DNA of 7,309 nucleotides from Chitinophagaceae bacterium UBA2467 (GCA_002342205.1 DDPN01000149.1:1-7309), one strand, 5' to 3'. Counted from the stretch's first letter, positions 1 through 7,101 are shown. The notes: a model not told the origin generated them from the letters alone. Made by a program: numbers and translations.

Positions 1-2
1 TT

Positions 3-800
3 ACTAATACAAGTCAGAAAGATATCAAAAAATATAACCCAGTTGGTGATAGTATTTACACTGTCATTTATAGCAGTTTTGTTGCAGGAGACTATCAAAA
101 AGCCTTTACACTAAAAAAAGAAGCAGATAAAATATTTGGAGATAGTCTGTGGACACCGCAACTCCTATTCATAGAAGCAGCTTACCATGTTCAAAATAAA
201 AATGATAGCACTGCCATTCGTTTATTACGTGAGTTGCAGATTCGATTCTCCGACTCTCCCCTTTTTGAAAGAGCTGCCTTTTTATTAGAAGCAATAGCAA
301 AAAGAAAACAATTAGAACAAAAAGACACCACTGCTACTGCGCCCACACCCCTATCAGTAAAAGCGCCTACAACCAATCCATCCGCAAACGCTGAGGTAAA
401 ACCAGATTCCACACAATTCAGTAGTCCTTATAAACACTTGGAAGAAAATCAACACTGGATCATTTTTGCGATGGAGAATACCGAACCTGTATTAGCAGCG
501 GAAGCCATGCGAGCTATTGAACGATATAACCGAGAAACTTTTTACAATAGATCGTTTACCACACAGCTTGTCAATTTAGACGCCCGCTACAGACTAATTG
601 CGATGGGATCCTTTGGAAATTTCAGAGAAGCTTTAGCCTATATAGAACGCGTAAAGCCAAAAACCGCCACAGAACTTGTACCTTGGATGAGCCCCGGCAA
701 ATACGAATGGCTGCCCATCTCCACTGAAAATCTTTCTATTTTAAAAGAACGAAAAGAGTTGGGAAACTACCGTAGTTTCATTAACACAAAGAGACCCTAA
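3..800 (+). CDS. porW: PorW/SprE-like TPR lipoprotein of the type IX secretion system, C-terminal part (5' truncated)
   Basis: The reading frame is open from the left edge to the TAA at 798-800, giving 265 visible residues; the true start lies outside the window. A shorter reading would need a TTG at 234, but the upstream frame reads as good protein (e.g. IRLLRELQIRFSDSPLFERA across that point), so it is not the start. The first ~105 residues look like TPR helical pairs. A Thr/Pro/Ala/Ser-rich linker follows (about 321-417), then a compact ~120-residue domain (about 435-797) with a HWIIFAMEN strand, RYNRETFYN, LIAMGSF, LVPWMS and PISTENLSILKE. This arrangement and wording match, from memory, the C-terminus of PorW/SprE, a periplasmic TPR lipoprotein needed for T9SS secretion and gliding. 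The signal peptide and lipobox cannot be seen. It ends 9 nt before the PBP gene, so they are probably cotranscribed. The alternative is a generic TPR protein. Confidence 0.65.
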   Translation, partial: TNTSQKDIKKYNPVGDSIYTVIYSSFVAGDYQKAFTLKKEADKIFGDSLWTPQLLFIEAAYHVQNKNDSTAIRLLRELQIRFSDSPLFERAAFLLEAIAKRKQLEQKDTTATAPTPLSVKAPTTNPSANAEVKPDSTQFSSPYKHLEENQHWIIFAMENTEPVLAAEAMRAIERYNRETFYNRSFTTQLVNLDARYRLIAMGSFGNFREALAYIERVKPKTATELVPWMSPGKYEWLPISTENLSILKERKELGNYRSFINTKRP

Positions 801-809
801 CTTAGCAAC

Positions 810-3212
810 ATGAAACCATCGGTACGCTTCTTTTGGAAGTTTTTTGGCTGGGGACTCCTCTCCTTTCTATTACTGATACTACTTGCCAATTTTGGTTTGT
901 TTGGCAAAATGCCTTCTCTCTATGAATTGCAGAATCCCTCTATTTTACAAGCTTCTGAAGTCTATGCAATTGATGGAACTCTCATGGGCAAGTATTACAC
1001 AGAGCGAGGCAATCGAAGTAATGTAAAATATAGAGACCTTTCTCGATATGCAATTGATGCTCTGGTTGCTACCGAAGATGAGCGCTTTTACAGCCATAGC
1101 GGAATTGATTTCAAATCTACCCTGCGCGCACTGGTAACATTGGGCTCAGAAGGAGGAGGAAGCACAATTACTCAACAATTGGCAAAGGCTTTGTTAGCAC
1201 AAGGAAGTCGTAACAAAGCATGGCGCGTAATTGAAAAATTAAAAGAATGGATTATTGCCGTTAAGCTGGAAAAGAATTTTACCAAAGAAGAAATCATCAC
1301 ACTCTACCTCAATGCCGTTCCCTTTGGAAATAATATCTATGGCATCCGTAATGCAAGTCGTACTTTTTTTCAAAAAGAACCTGATCGTTTGAATATCGAA
1401 GAAGCGGCCCTGCTAATTGGGATGTTAAAAGGAAATAGCATCTACAATCCAGTACGAAATCCAAAAGCTGCGTTAGACAGAAGAAATGTAGTGATTGGAC
1501 AAATGGAGGTTAATAATAAAATCACAGCAGAACAAGCTGCTCAATTAAAAGCAACACCCATCCAACTTAATTACAAAAAGATGGATGAAAATACGGGCTA
1601 CGCTCCCTACTTCCGCGAAATCTTAAAAGAGGAAATCAAAGAAGCCTTAAAGGGCATGACCAACCCCGAAGGTGAACCTTACAGTATTTATAATGACGGA
1701 CTAAAGATTTATACTACCATCAATGTGCAAATGCAACAATATGCAGAAGAAGCATTGGCACAGCACATGTCTCAACTCCAAAAAAATGTCAATAACAGAA
1801 ATTCTATTAAGAATGGAAAGATTTGGCAGGGTAAGGAGTCGATATTAGAAAGAGCCATGAAAGAGTCGGATCGCTGGCGCAATTTAGAAGAAGATGGATG
1901 GAGTGAAAAAGAAATAAGAGCCAGCTTTACAGAGCCTGTCAATATGAAAGTATTTGGCTGGAATGCCAAGCGTGAGATTGATACGGTAATGACACCGCTT
2001 GATTCCATTAAATATCACCGACAAATGGAACAAGCCTCCTTTATGGCAATGGATCCTGTTACTGGTGAAATTAGAGCATGGGTGGGCGGCATTAATTTTA
2101 AAACTTTCAAATACGATCACGTCAATATCAAAACCAAAAGGCAGGTTGGTTCAACGATTAAACCGCTATTGTATACACAAGCTGTTGAAGAAAGAGGATT
2201 CACTCCGGAAACACAACTACCCAATGAACCCCAATATTTTGAAGGAAATGGTTGGGTGCCTGCCAGTAAGGAGTGTAAAGGCGGCCCAGGTTCTATGGCA
2301 GCTGCATTAGCATTTTCAAAAAACTGTGCAACTGCCTACGTAATGAAACAAGTTGGAGCGCGCCAGTTTTCAGAATTTATGGGAAGACTAAATATCCCTA
2401 CTCCTGTTGGTCCCTATCCATCCGTAGCACTGGGGTCATGTGATCTTTCTCTCTTTGAAATGATGTGGGCCTATACCATTTTTGCAGGAAGAGGCTTTTC
2501 AACAAAACCATTTGCGATTAGCAGAATTGAAGATAGAAATGGAAATGTGATTAAACGATTTGACTTCAGTGCCAATAGAAAAGAAGTAATAAGTGAAGCT
2601 ACTGCCTATACGATGGCGCGAATGATGCAAGGTGCTGTTGATGTAGGTACGGCTGCAGGTATGCGTACGCGCGTGGGTGCTGCAGAGATGGGAGGTAAAA
2701 CAGGTACTACAAATGAAAATGCGGATGCCTGGTTTTTAGGATATACCCCTCAGATTTTAGTGGGCTCTTGGGTTGGGTTTGACGATCAGTTCATACGTAA
2801 TGAAGGCGAAGCATCTCGAATGGCCCGTCCCATTTGTGAATACTTTTTAGGCAAAGCCCTCTCCGATTCAAAAACTGGATTAGAAAGAGAGGCACGTTTT
2901 ATTGTTCCAGCAGAAATGAGCAACAGTATCAACAGTGCAGACATTCTTCTTAACGACCTTGAAATGACGCCTGGTGCAGAGGGTCAAGATCTTGGTGCAG
3001 GAACAGAAGATGACTATAAAATTGAACCCTCAGAATACATCGGACCTGAATCTAAGCCAGTTCGTGAAGAGGATAATAAACTGAATGCTCCAGCCAAAAA
3101 AGATACGGTACCAAAAAAAGAGCAAGACATTCCAAAGCCTGTTAATACCCCTGCAGAGGCAAAAGAAAAGAAAAAAGGACTGATTGATCGTATTCTGAAA
3201 AAGAAAGAATGA
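810..3212 (+). CDS. mrcA: Bifunctional class A penicillin-binding protein 1A (GT51 glycosyltransferase + transpeptidase)
   Basis: This 800-residue enzyme polymerises lipid II into glycan strands and cross-links the stem peptides on the outer face of the inner membrane. A single N-terminal membrane anchor (about 11-31) follows a short basic start. The GT51 domain (about 55-235) carries EDERFYSHSGID at 89-100, with E89 as the expected catalytic Glu, GGSTITQQ at 116-123, and KEEIITLYLN. TTINVQMQ (302-309) begins a helical, charged insert (about 310-411) before the transpeptidase core. The core shows all three penicillin-binding motifs: STIK with nucleophile S448 and K451, SKN at 503-505, and KTGT at 630-633. 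Nothing catalytic is missing. The last 52 residues (749-800) are a disordered-looking tail rich in Lys, Glu and Pro. The ATG at 810 is 9 nt after the upstream stop, with the membrane segment directly behind it. The stop overlaps the next start (ATGA). Confidence 0.96.
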   Translation: MKPSVRFFWKFFGWGLLSFLLLILLANFGLFGKMPSLYELQNPSILQASEVYAIDGTLMGKYYTERGNRSNVKYRDLSRYAIDALVATEDERFYSHSGIDFKSTLRALVTLGSEGGGSTITQQLAKALLAQGSRNKAWRVIEKLKEWIIAVKLEKNFTKEEIITLYLNAVPFGNNIYGIRNASRTFFQKEPDRLNIEEAALLIGMLKGNSIYNPVRNPKAALDRRNVVIGQMEVNNKITAEQAAQLKATPIQLNYKKMDENTGYAPYFREILKEEIKEALKGMTNPEGEPYSIYNDGLKIYTTINVQMQQYAEEALAQHMSQLQKNVNNRNSIKNGKIWQGKESILERAMKESDRWRNLEEDGWSEKEIRASFTEPVNMKVFGWNAKREIDTVMTPLDSIKYHRQMEQASFMAMDPVTGEIRAWVGGINFKTFKYDHVNIKTKRQVGSTIKPLLYTQAVEERGFTPETQLPNEPQYFEGNGWVPASKECKGGPGSMAAALAFSKNCATAYVMKQVGARQFSEFMGRLNIPTPVGPYPSVALGSCDLSLFEMMWAYTIFAGRGFSTKPFAISRIEDRNGNVIKRFDFSANRKEVISEATAYTMARMMQGAVDVGTAAGMRTRVGAAEMGGKTGTTNENADAWFLGYTPQILVGSWVGFDDQFIRNEGEASRMARPICEYFLGKALSDSKTGLEREARFIVPAEMSNSINSADILLNDLEMTPGAEGQDLGAGTEDDYKIEPSEYIGPESKPVREEDNKLNAPAKKDTVPKKEQDIPKPVNTPAEAKEKKKGLIDRILKKKE

Positions 3213-3712
3213 ACAGGAACAGCTATTCCATTCGCATTGCTACCACAGCTGATATTGAATTAATACGTTCCCTTTGTTTTGAAGTATGGCCCCAAACCTA
3301 TGCTTCCATTATCAGCGAAGAGCAGATTGAATACATGCTAGACCGTATGTATAGCCCCTTATCCCTCCAACAACAAATGGAAGAAGGCGCACATTTCATT
3401 TTACTCTATAACGATACCCTTCCCGTTGGATTTGCCTCTTATCAAGTGATAACCCCTACTCATTGCAAACTGCATAAATTATATGTGTTACCTACCCAAC
3501 AAGGCAAAGGAGGTGGTCGCATCATGATTCAGCACATCCTTGATAAAATCAAAGAAAAAGGCATACAGCACCTTGAATTACAGGTCAATCGAAACAATAG
3601 CGCTGTGGCCTTTTATGAAAGACTTGGTTTCTACCAACGCGAAACAGCAGATTTTGATATCGGAAATGGGTTTTTCATGAATGATTATATCATGCAAATA
3701 GACCTTGTATAA
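3209..3712 (+). CDS. GNAT-family N-acetyltransferase
   Basis: The 167-residue protein has the size and fold signature of a stand-alone GNAT enzyme, transferring an acetyl group from acetyl-CoA to an amine; the acceptor is unknown. The N-terminal strand YSIRIATTADIELIRSL opens the fold. Acetyl-CoA motif A is LYVLPTQQGKGGGRIM at about 91-106, with Q98-x-x-G101-x-G103 binding the pyrophosphate. Motif B is LQVNRNNSAVAFYERLGF (124-141), typical of RimI-like and small-molecule acetyltransferases. There is no signal peptide, so it should be cytoplasmic. Its ATG at 3209 overlaps the PBP stop by 4 nt (ATGA), which suggests translational coupling and places it as third gene of the operon. It ends in tandem stops (TAATAA, 3710-3715). 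The substrate could be a ribosomal protein, a polyamine or a cell-wall metabolite, and the sequence does not decide between them. Confidence 0.92.
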   Translation: MNRNSYSIRIATTADIELIRSLCFEVWPQTYASIISEEQIEYMLDRMYSPLSLQQQMEEGAHFILLYNDTLPVGFASYQVITPTHCKLHKLYVLPTQQGKGGGRIMIQHILDKIKEKGIQHLELQVNRNNSAVAFYERLGFYQRETADFDIGNGFFMNDYIMQIDLV

Positions 3713-3725
3713 TAAGGTCTTTATT
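3700..3725 (+). terminator. Weak stem-loop terminator candidate at the end of the left operon
   Basis: AGACCTT (3700-3706) pairs perfectly with AAGGTCT (3714-3720) around the 7-nt loop GTATAAT, which contains the acetyltransferase stop codon. The stem is followed by TTATT, an imperfect T tract. With only 7 pairs, 3 of them G-C, and a mixed tail, it would be a weak intrinsic terminator. It lies between two separate transcription units, which supports the call modestly. Confidence 0.4.
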
Positions 3726-3736
3726 GATTATTAATG

Positions 3737-3744
3737 TAGCTTTG
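3737..3744 (+). promoter_or_regulatory. Bacteroidota-type promoter -7 element (TAGCTTTG) for ahcY
   Basis: TAGCTTTG at 3737-3744 fits the Bacteroidota sigma-ABfr consensus TAnnTTTG exactly. It sits 22 nt before the ahcY ATG, giving a short, A-rich leader of about 15 nt if transcription starts roughly 7 nt downstream. I find no -33 TTG at the usual spacing (the nearest upstream TTGs begin at 3724 and 3705), so only half of the promoter is visible. The leader is too short to hold a SAH or SAM riboswitch. Confidence 0.55.
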
Positions 3745-3766
3745 CGCCATTCACAAAACCTTAAAC

Positions 3767-5092
3767 ATGTCTACATTAACCAAATCCATCGACTTTAGTT
3801 TACCCTATAAAGTAGCCGACATTTCTTTAGCAGAATGGGGCCGCAAGGAAATCAGATTAGCCGAAGCAGAAATGCCTGGTCTAATGGCAATTCGTTCTGA
3901 ATATGGACCAAGTCAACCACTAAAAGGCGCACGCGTAGCAGGTTGTTTGCACATGACCATTCAAACTGCTGTACTCATTGAAACATTAGTTGCCTTAGGA
4001 GCAGAAGTAAAATGGAGCTCTTGTAATATTTTCTCTACCCAAGATCATGCCGCTGCGGCCATAGCTGCTGCAGGTATCGGTGTATTTGCCTGGAAAGGAC
4101 AAACCATTGAAGAAGCGGATTGGTGTATTGAACAAACACTCTTCTTTGGCGGTAAAGATCGCCCCTTGAATATGATTTTGGACGATGGTGGAGATTTAAC
4201 CAATATGGTATTGGATAAATATCCAGAATTGGTTCAGTATGTAAAAGGTATTTCTGAAGAGACCACTACAGGTGTTCACCGTTTGTATGAGCGCGTAGCG
4301 AACGGAACATTACCAATGCCTGCAATCAACGTAAATGACTCAGTAACCAAGTCAAAGTTTGACAACAAGTATGGTTGTAAAGAATCATTGGTTGATGCGA
4401 TTCGTCGTGCAACCGATGTGATGCTAGCTGGTAAAGTTGCTGTAGTGGGTGGATACGGAGACGTAGGAAAAGGCTCTGCCGCTTCTTTAGCTGGTGCAGG
4501 TTGCCGTGTAATTGTAACTGAGATTGATCCCATCTGTGCCCTTCAAGCTGCAATGGATGGATTTGAAGTAAAGAGAATGATTGATGCCGTAAGTGAAGCG
4601 GATATCGTAGTTACAGCTTCTGGTTGTCGCGACCTGATTACTGGCGAGCATTTCAAACGCATGAAAGACAAAGCCATTGTTTGTAACATCGGGCACTTTG
4701 ATATTGAAATAGACATCGCTTGGCTGAATACAAATTATGGTCACACAAAAGATACCATCAAGCCACAGGTTGACATCTATAACGTAGACGGAAAAGATAT
4801 CATCATTTTGGCAGAGGGTCGTTTAGTAAACCTTGGTTGTGCAACCGGACACCCTTCTTTTGTTATGAGTAATTCATTCACTAACCAGACACTTGCTCAA
4901 ATTGAATTGTGGAATAACCACAAGAACTATGAGAATAAAGTGTATGTATTACCTAAGCACCTAGATGAAAAGGTAGCTCGCTTACACCTTGCTAAAATTG
5001 GAGTAGTGCTAGACGAATTGACTACTCCACAGGCCGAGTACTTAGGCATTAGCAAGACGGGACCTTTCAAACCAGAACACTACCGTTATTAA
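3767..5092 (+). CDS. ahcY: Adenosylhomocysteinase (S-adenosyl-L-homocysteine hydrolase)
   Basis: This cytosolic NAD-dependent enzyme reversibly splits S-adenosylhomocysteine into adenosine and homocysteine, removing the product inhibitor of methyltransferases in the methyl cycle. The 441-residue length and lack of the ~40-residue insert place it with the compact, human-like form. Visible substrate residues include H62 and T64 (in HMTIQTAVL), D140 (ILDDGGDLT), E165 (EETTTGVH), and K195 and D199 in VTKSKFDNKYG. The Rossmann NAD loop is GGYGDVGKG at 228-236, with G229-x-G231-x-x-G234. The C-terminus is FKPEHYRY, supplying K435 and Y439, which reach into the partner subunit's NAD site in known structures. 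Human equivalents were assigned by motif from memory. The ATG at 3767 is the only sensible start. Its own promoter precedes it, and tandem stops (TAATAA, 5090-5095) and a strong terminator follow, so it appears monocistronic. Confidence 0.98.
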   Translation: MSTLTKSIDFSLPYKVADISLAEWGRKEIRLAEAEMPGLMAIRSEYGPSQPLKGARVAGCLHMTIQTAVLIETLVALGAEVKWSSCNIFSTQDHAAAAIAAAGIGVFAWKGQTIEEADWCIEQTLFFGGKDRPLNMILDDGGDLTNMVLDKYPELVQYVKGISEETTTGVHRLYERVANGTLPMPAINVNDSVTKSKFDNKYGCKESLVDAIRRATDVMLAGKVAVVGGYGDVGKGSAASLAGAGCRVIVTEIDPICALQAAMDGFEVKRMIDAVSEADIVVTASGCRDLITGEHFKRMKDKAIVCNIGHFDIEIDIAWLNTNYGHTKDTIKPQVDIYNVDGKDIIILAEGRLVNLGCATGHPSFVMSNSFTNQTLAQIELWNNHKNYENKVYVLPKHLDEKVARLHLAKIGVVLDELTTPQAEYLGISKTGPFKPEHYRY

Positions 5093-5110
5093 TAAAGGAA
5101 CAAGTCAAAT

Positions 5111-5140
5111 AAAAAACCGCTGCAAGCAGCGGTTTTTTTT
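5111..5140. terminator. Bidirectional intrinsic terminator between convergent genes
   Basis: CCGCTGC and GCAGCGG form a perfect 7-bp G-C-rich stem (5117-5123 with 5126-5132); pairing only six leaves a CAAG tetraloop. The stem is flanked by six A's (5111-5116) and eight T's (5133-5140), so it reads as a rho-independent terminator in both directions. It lies 18 nt after the ahcY stop. The stop codon of the minus-strand gene (5139-5141) overlaps the edge of the T tract, so one hairpin serves both transcription units. Confidence 0.93.
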
Positions 5141-5648
5141 ATTGCAAGAGTTTGACTGCTTCATCCGTCACACACTGCAGCGCTTTCATAAAAGCGCGCT
5201 GTTGTGCTTCATCCAAATTGACAGGAATTAGCTTTTGATCTCTGTCCGTAAAAACGATTTGACTCACGGGTGTTGTTGCCATTTTTTTAAGCTGGTAATT
5301 GACGGTAGGACCATTGCGAAATATGAAATGAAAGAGCCCTTCGCAATTCATTGTACCCGCATTACGAAGCAACAATTTTGATTTAGTGCCAGCAAAATAA
5401 ACGGTAGCTGTGCACCCATCATCAAAGCACCGATTGGTCTTGAAAGAAAAAAGCAGATCGATTTCTTTTTTATCAGCATCCACAGTAACGGAAGCACCTG
5501 TCAATTCAATAAAACCAGAACTCAATCGAACCTGGCGGGTAAATAAATCTTCTTCGCGCAACACTTTACAGTCCTGCGCAAATCCGACGCGGATGCCAAT
5601 ACCAAAGAGTACAACAAATGCCGTTAAATAAATTGATAGCCTTTTCAC
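5139..5648 (-). CDS. Small exported protein of unknown function (GTG start)
   Basis: The 169-residue protein begins with a clear Sec signal peptide: MKR, a hydrophobic stretch (about 5-19), and a probable cut after VGFA (A24), leaving QDCK as the mature start. There is no lipobox, so it should be periplasmic or secreted rather than lipidated. The mature part is about 145 residues with five cysteines (C27, C74, C79, C102, C159); C74 and C79 sit in NRCFDDGC and could form a disulfide. It looks mainly beta-stranded with a helical end (DEAQQRAFMKALQCVTDEAVKLL). The start is GTG at 5646-5648, because the in-frame TAA of the upstream gene lies only 9 nt before it and no ATG occurs before residue 100. 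It is the last gene of a three-gene cluster. I do not recognise the family. Confidence 0.85.
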   Translation of the reverse strand: MKRLSIYLTAFVVLFGIGIRVGFAQDCKVLREEDLFTRQVRLSSGFIELTGASVTVDADKKEIDLLFSFKTNRCFDDGCTATVYFAGTKSKLLLRNAGTMNCEGLFHFIFRNGPTVNYQLKKMATTPVSQIVFTDRDQKLIPVNLDEAQQRAFMKALQCVTDEAVKLLQ

Positions 5649-5657
5649 CAGTAAAAT

Positions 5658-5975
5658 TTAGATACGTACCGCAGTACCCGTGGCAATGACCATTAGCATG
5701 CTGCCACTAGCGCCTACTGTTTCAAAGTCTAGGTCGATGCCTACCACTGCGTTAGCTCCCATTGCTTGCGCTTTTTGAGTTAGTTCACGCATCGCATCTT
5801 CTTTTGCTTCTTCAATGACGCGCTCGTAGGTTTTACTACGACCACCAATTAGATCACGTAAGCCGGCAAAAATATCTTTAAACATATTGGCACCAATAAT
5901 GCTTTGTGCATTGATTACGCCAAGATAATCCTGTACAGGTTTTCCTTCAATGGAAGCAGTTGTTGTTAAAATCAT
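5658..5975 (-). CDS. ybjQ: UPF0145 / YbjQ-family protein (putative heavy-metal-binding domain)
   Basis: This 105-residue protein is a full-length member of the YbjQ/UPF0145 family (Pfam PF01906). It shows the family's conserved order: an N-terminal MILTTTASIEGKPVQDYLGV strand region, a central GGRSKTYERVIEEAKEDAM helix (44-62), then the signature MGANAVVGIDLDFE (72-85) and the closing ATGTAVRI strand. There is no signal peptide, so it should be cytoplasmic. The heavy-metal label is historical; no Cys or His cluster is present here, and the family's function is not settled. The ATG at 5975 is 9 nt after the M48 stop, and 9 nt separate its own stop from the next GTG start, so it is the middle gene of a probable operon. 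Confidence 0.93.
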   Translation of the reverse strand: MILTTTASIEGKPVQDYLGVINAQSIIGANMFKDIFAGLRDLIGGRSKTYERVIEEAKEDAMRELTQKAQAMGANAVVGIDLDFETVGASGSMLMVIATGTAVRI

Positions 5976-5984
5976 AGATTCTGA

Positions 5985-7049
5985 TTATTTAATTTTTTCA
6001 AAAATACGTTGAAGCTGAAAATTTTCCTTGACTACTTGTCCTTTAGCGGCCTCCTTGATGTAAAGGATGCGGTTATCTGTATCCGGATGGCTACTGATCA
6101 TTTCCGGGATTTCCGTAGAAGGGGCTGCCTCCTTTAAATGCCTAAATAACTGTTCAAAGCCTGCAGGGTCAATGTTACGGGCTGCCAACAGACGCAAACC
6201 CTCCAAATCAGCTTCTTTTTCCAACGATCGGGAGTAGCTAAGCGTTCGCAATTGGTTGACCTGACCCACTAACAGTGAGGCTAAGGCACTACTTTTCCCA
6301 AATAACAAACTCACAAAAAGCTCTGAACCCATAGAACGAAACATAGATCGAGTAGCGTGTCTTTTTTCAACGTGAGAATACTCATGACTCAATAAAGCAG
6401 CAAGCTCTGGGTAGCTCTCCATACTTTCTAAAATACCCGTATACACTACAATGCGGCCACCTGGTAATGCAAAGGCATTTACCTCCTCATCTTTTACCAC
6501 TGTGATCCGAATCGAATAATCCGTTTCAACTTGAAGGGCAGAAAAAAATTCATTCACTATTCGTGTTGCTGCGGTATCTTCTTGCTGTGTAGACTGCATA
6601 GCCTCAAAAACACCATCACCCAGTTGACGCTCCGTTTTTATTGATACGACCTTGGCCATTTGCTCAGCCAACCACGGCATCATTAAAAAATAGAATAAAG
6701 ACCCAGCAAGCAACATCGCAAGTAATAACCCAACAGTCCTTCTCAAATTACCCGTTCGTTTTTTACGGTACCAAGGCAGTGTATGTTCTTTTTTAATTTC
6801 TTCCCAATACTCAAAGGCTTCCTGATTTTTTACCCTGCATTCAGCTTGAGAGGAAGAATGTATAAACCGGCTGCATTGTTCTCCCATTAAAAAGTCACCC
6901 TGTACTTCGCTGAGCTTCCAGTCTAATCGAACGGGATTGCCTGCTTCGTCATGATAGCCTATGCTTAATAACTGATCAGATAATAAAAGGGTTGCTTCCC
7001 GAGGAAATGCAAAATAGGTGGGATAAAACTGTCCGCTAAAGGTTTTCAT
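5985..7049 (-). CDS. Membrane-anchored M48-family zinc metallopeptidase
   Basis: With the ATG at 7049 the protein has 354 residues. The N-terminal ~85 residues (from MKTFSGQFYP) look like a small beta-rich domain, as seen before the protease in many Bacteroidota M48 proteins. A basic stretch (RKKRTGNLRR, 95-104) precedes one membrane segment (about 105-125), which suggests the N-terminal domain is cytoplasmic and the protease periplasmic. The protease domain contains NAFALPGGRIVVYTG (191-205), the zinc motif HEYSH at 222-226 (H222, E223, H226), a third ligand E277 in EKEAD (277-281), and SSHPDTDNRI (319-328). This resembles the periplasmic quality-control peptidases LoiP and BepA more than polytopic HtpX. 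The frame could be extended to a TTG at 7112, but that reading crosses the divergent promoter region and departs from the usual N-terminus. It heads a three-gene cluster with 9-nt spacing. Confidence 0.93.
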   Translation of the reverse strand: MKTFSGQFYPTYFAFPREATLLLSDQLLSIGYHDEAGNPVRLDWKLSEVQGDFLMGEQCSRFIHSSSQAECRVKNQEAFEYWEEIKKEHTLPWYRKKRTGNLRRTVGLLLAMLLAGSLFYFLMMPWLAEQMAKVVSIKTERQLGDGVFEAMQSTQQEDTAATRIVNEFFSALQVETDYSIRITVVKDEEVNAFALPGGRIVVYTGILESMESYPELAALLSHEYSHVEKRHATRSMFRSMGSELFVSLLFGKSSALASLLVGQVNQLRTLSYSRSLEKEADLEGLRLLAARNIDPAGFEQLFRHLKEAAPSTEIPEMISSHPDTDNRILYIKEAAKGQVVKENFQLQRIFEKIK

Positions 7050-7064
7050 AGAAAGATTGGACGA

Positions 7065-7072
7065 TAAAGATA
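7065..7072 (-). promoter_or_regulatory. Possible -7 element (TATCTTTA) for the M48 operon
   Basis: Read on the minus strand, 7072-7065 is TATCTTTA, one base off TAnnTTTG. It lies 15 nt ahead of the ATG at 7049, comparable in spacing to the ahcY promoter. No -33 TTG at good spacing is visible. If real, it supports the shorter M48 start. Confidence 0.3.
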
Positions 7073-7093
7073 AGATGGCCAACTTTTCGACCC

Positions 7094-7101
7094 TATTTTT
7101 G
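7094..7101 (+). promoter_or_regulatory. Bacteroidota-type -7 element (TATTTTTG) for the rightmost gene
   Basis: TATTTTTG at 7094-7101 fits TAnnTTTG exactly and ends 11 nt before the ATG at 7113, so the transcript would be nearly leaderless (about 5 nt if transcription starts 7 nt downstream). No -33 TTG lies at the expected distance. The run of T's makes a chance match fairly easy. Confidence 0.4.

Noticed and set aside
191..412. Minus-strand 73-codon frame opposite the TPR protein linker
   Set aside because: Its apparent Val/Ala-rich hydrophobicity comes from the Thr/Pro/Ala-rich linker read backwards. It has no supporting context.
318..420. Low-complexity ACC/CCA-rich stretch as a possible DNA repeat
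   Set aside because: No unit repeats in register. It is simply the coding sequence for a Thr/Pro/Ala linker.
1772..2120. Minus-strand open frames inside the PBP gene
   Set aside because: They lie wholly within a coding region with complete family motifs, have no promoter or recognisable protein features, and read as shadow frames.
1999..2310. Plus-strand 103-codon open frame inside the PBP gene
   Set aside because: It overlaps the transpeptidase core in another frame, including the SxxK region. The composition is not protein-like and no start signal is visible.
3713..3766. Possible SAH or SAM riboswitch ahead of ahcY
   Set aside because: Only 54 nt separate the genes, and the predicted leader is about 15 nt. 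No room or pairing for a known riboswitch fold is present.
4276..4744. Three overlapping minus-strand open frames inside ahcY
   Set aside because: They sit opposite the highly conserved NAD-binding region, overlap each other and show no domain features.
5410..5631. Plus-strand 73-codon frame opposite the exported protein
   Set aside because: The minus-strand reading has a clear signal peptide and operon spacing; this frame has neither.
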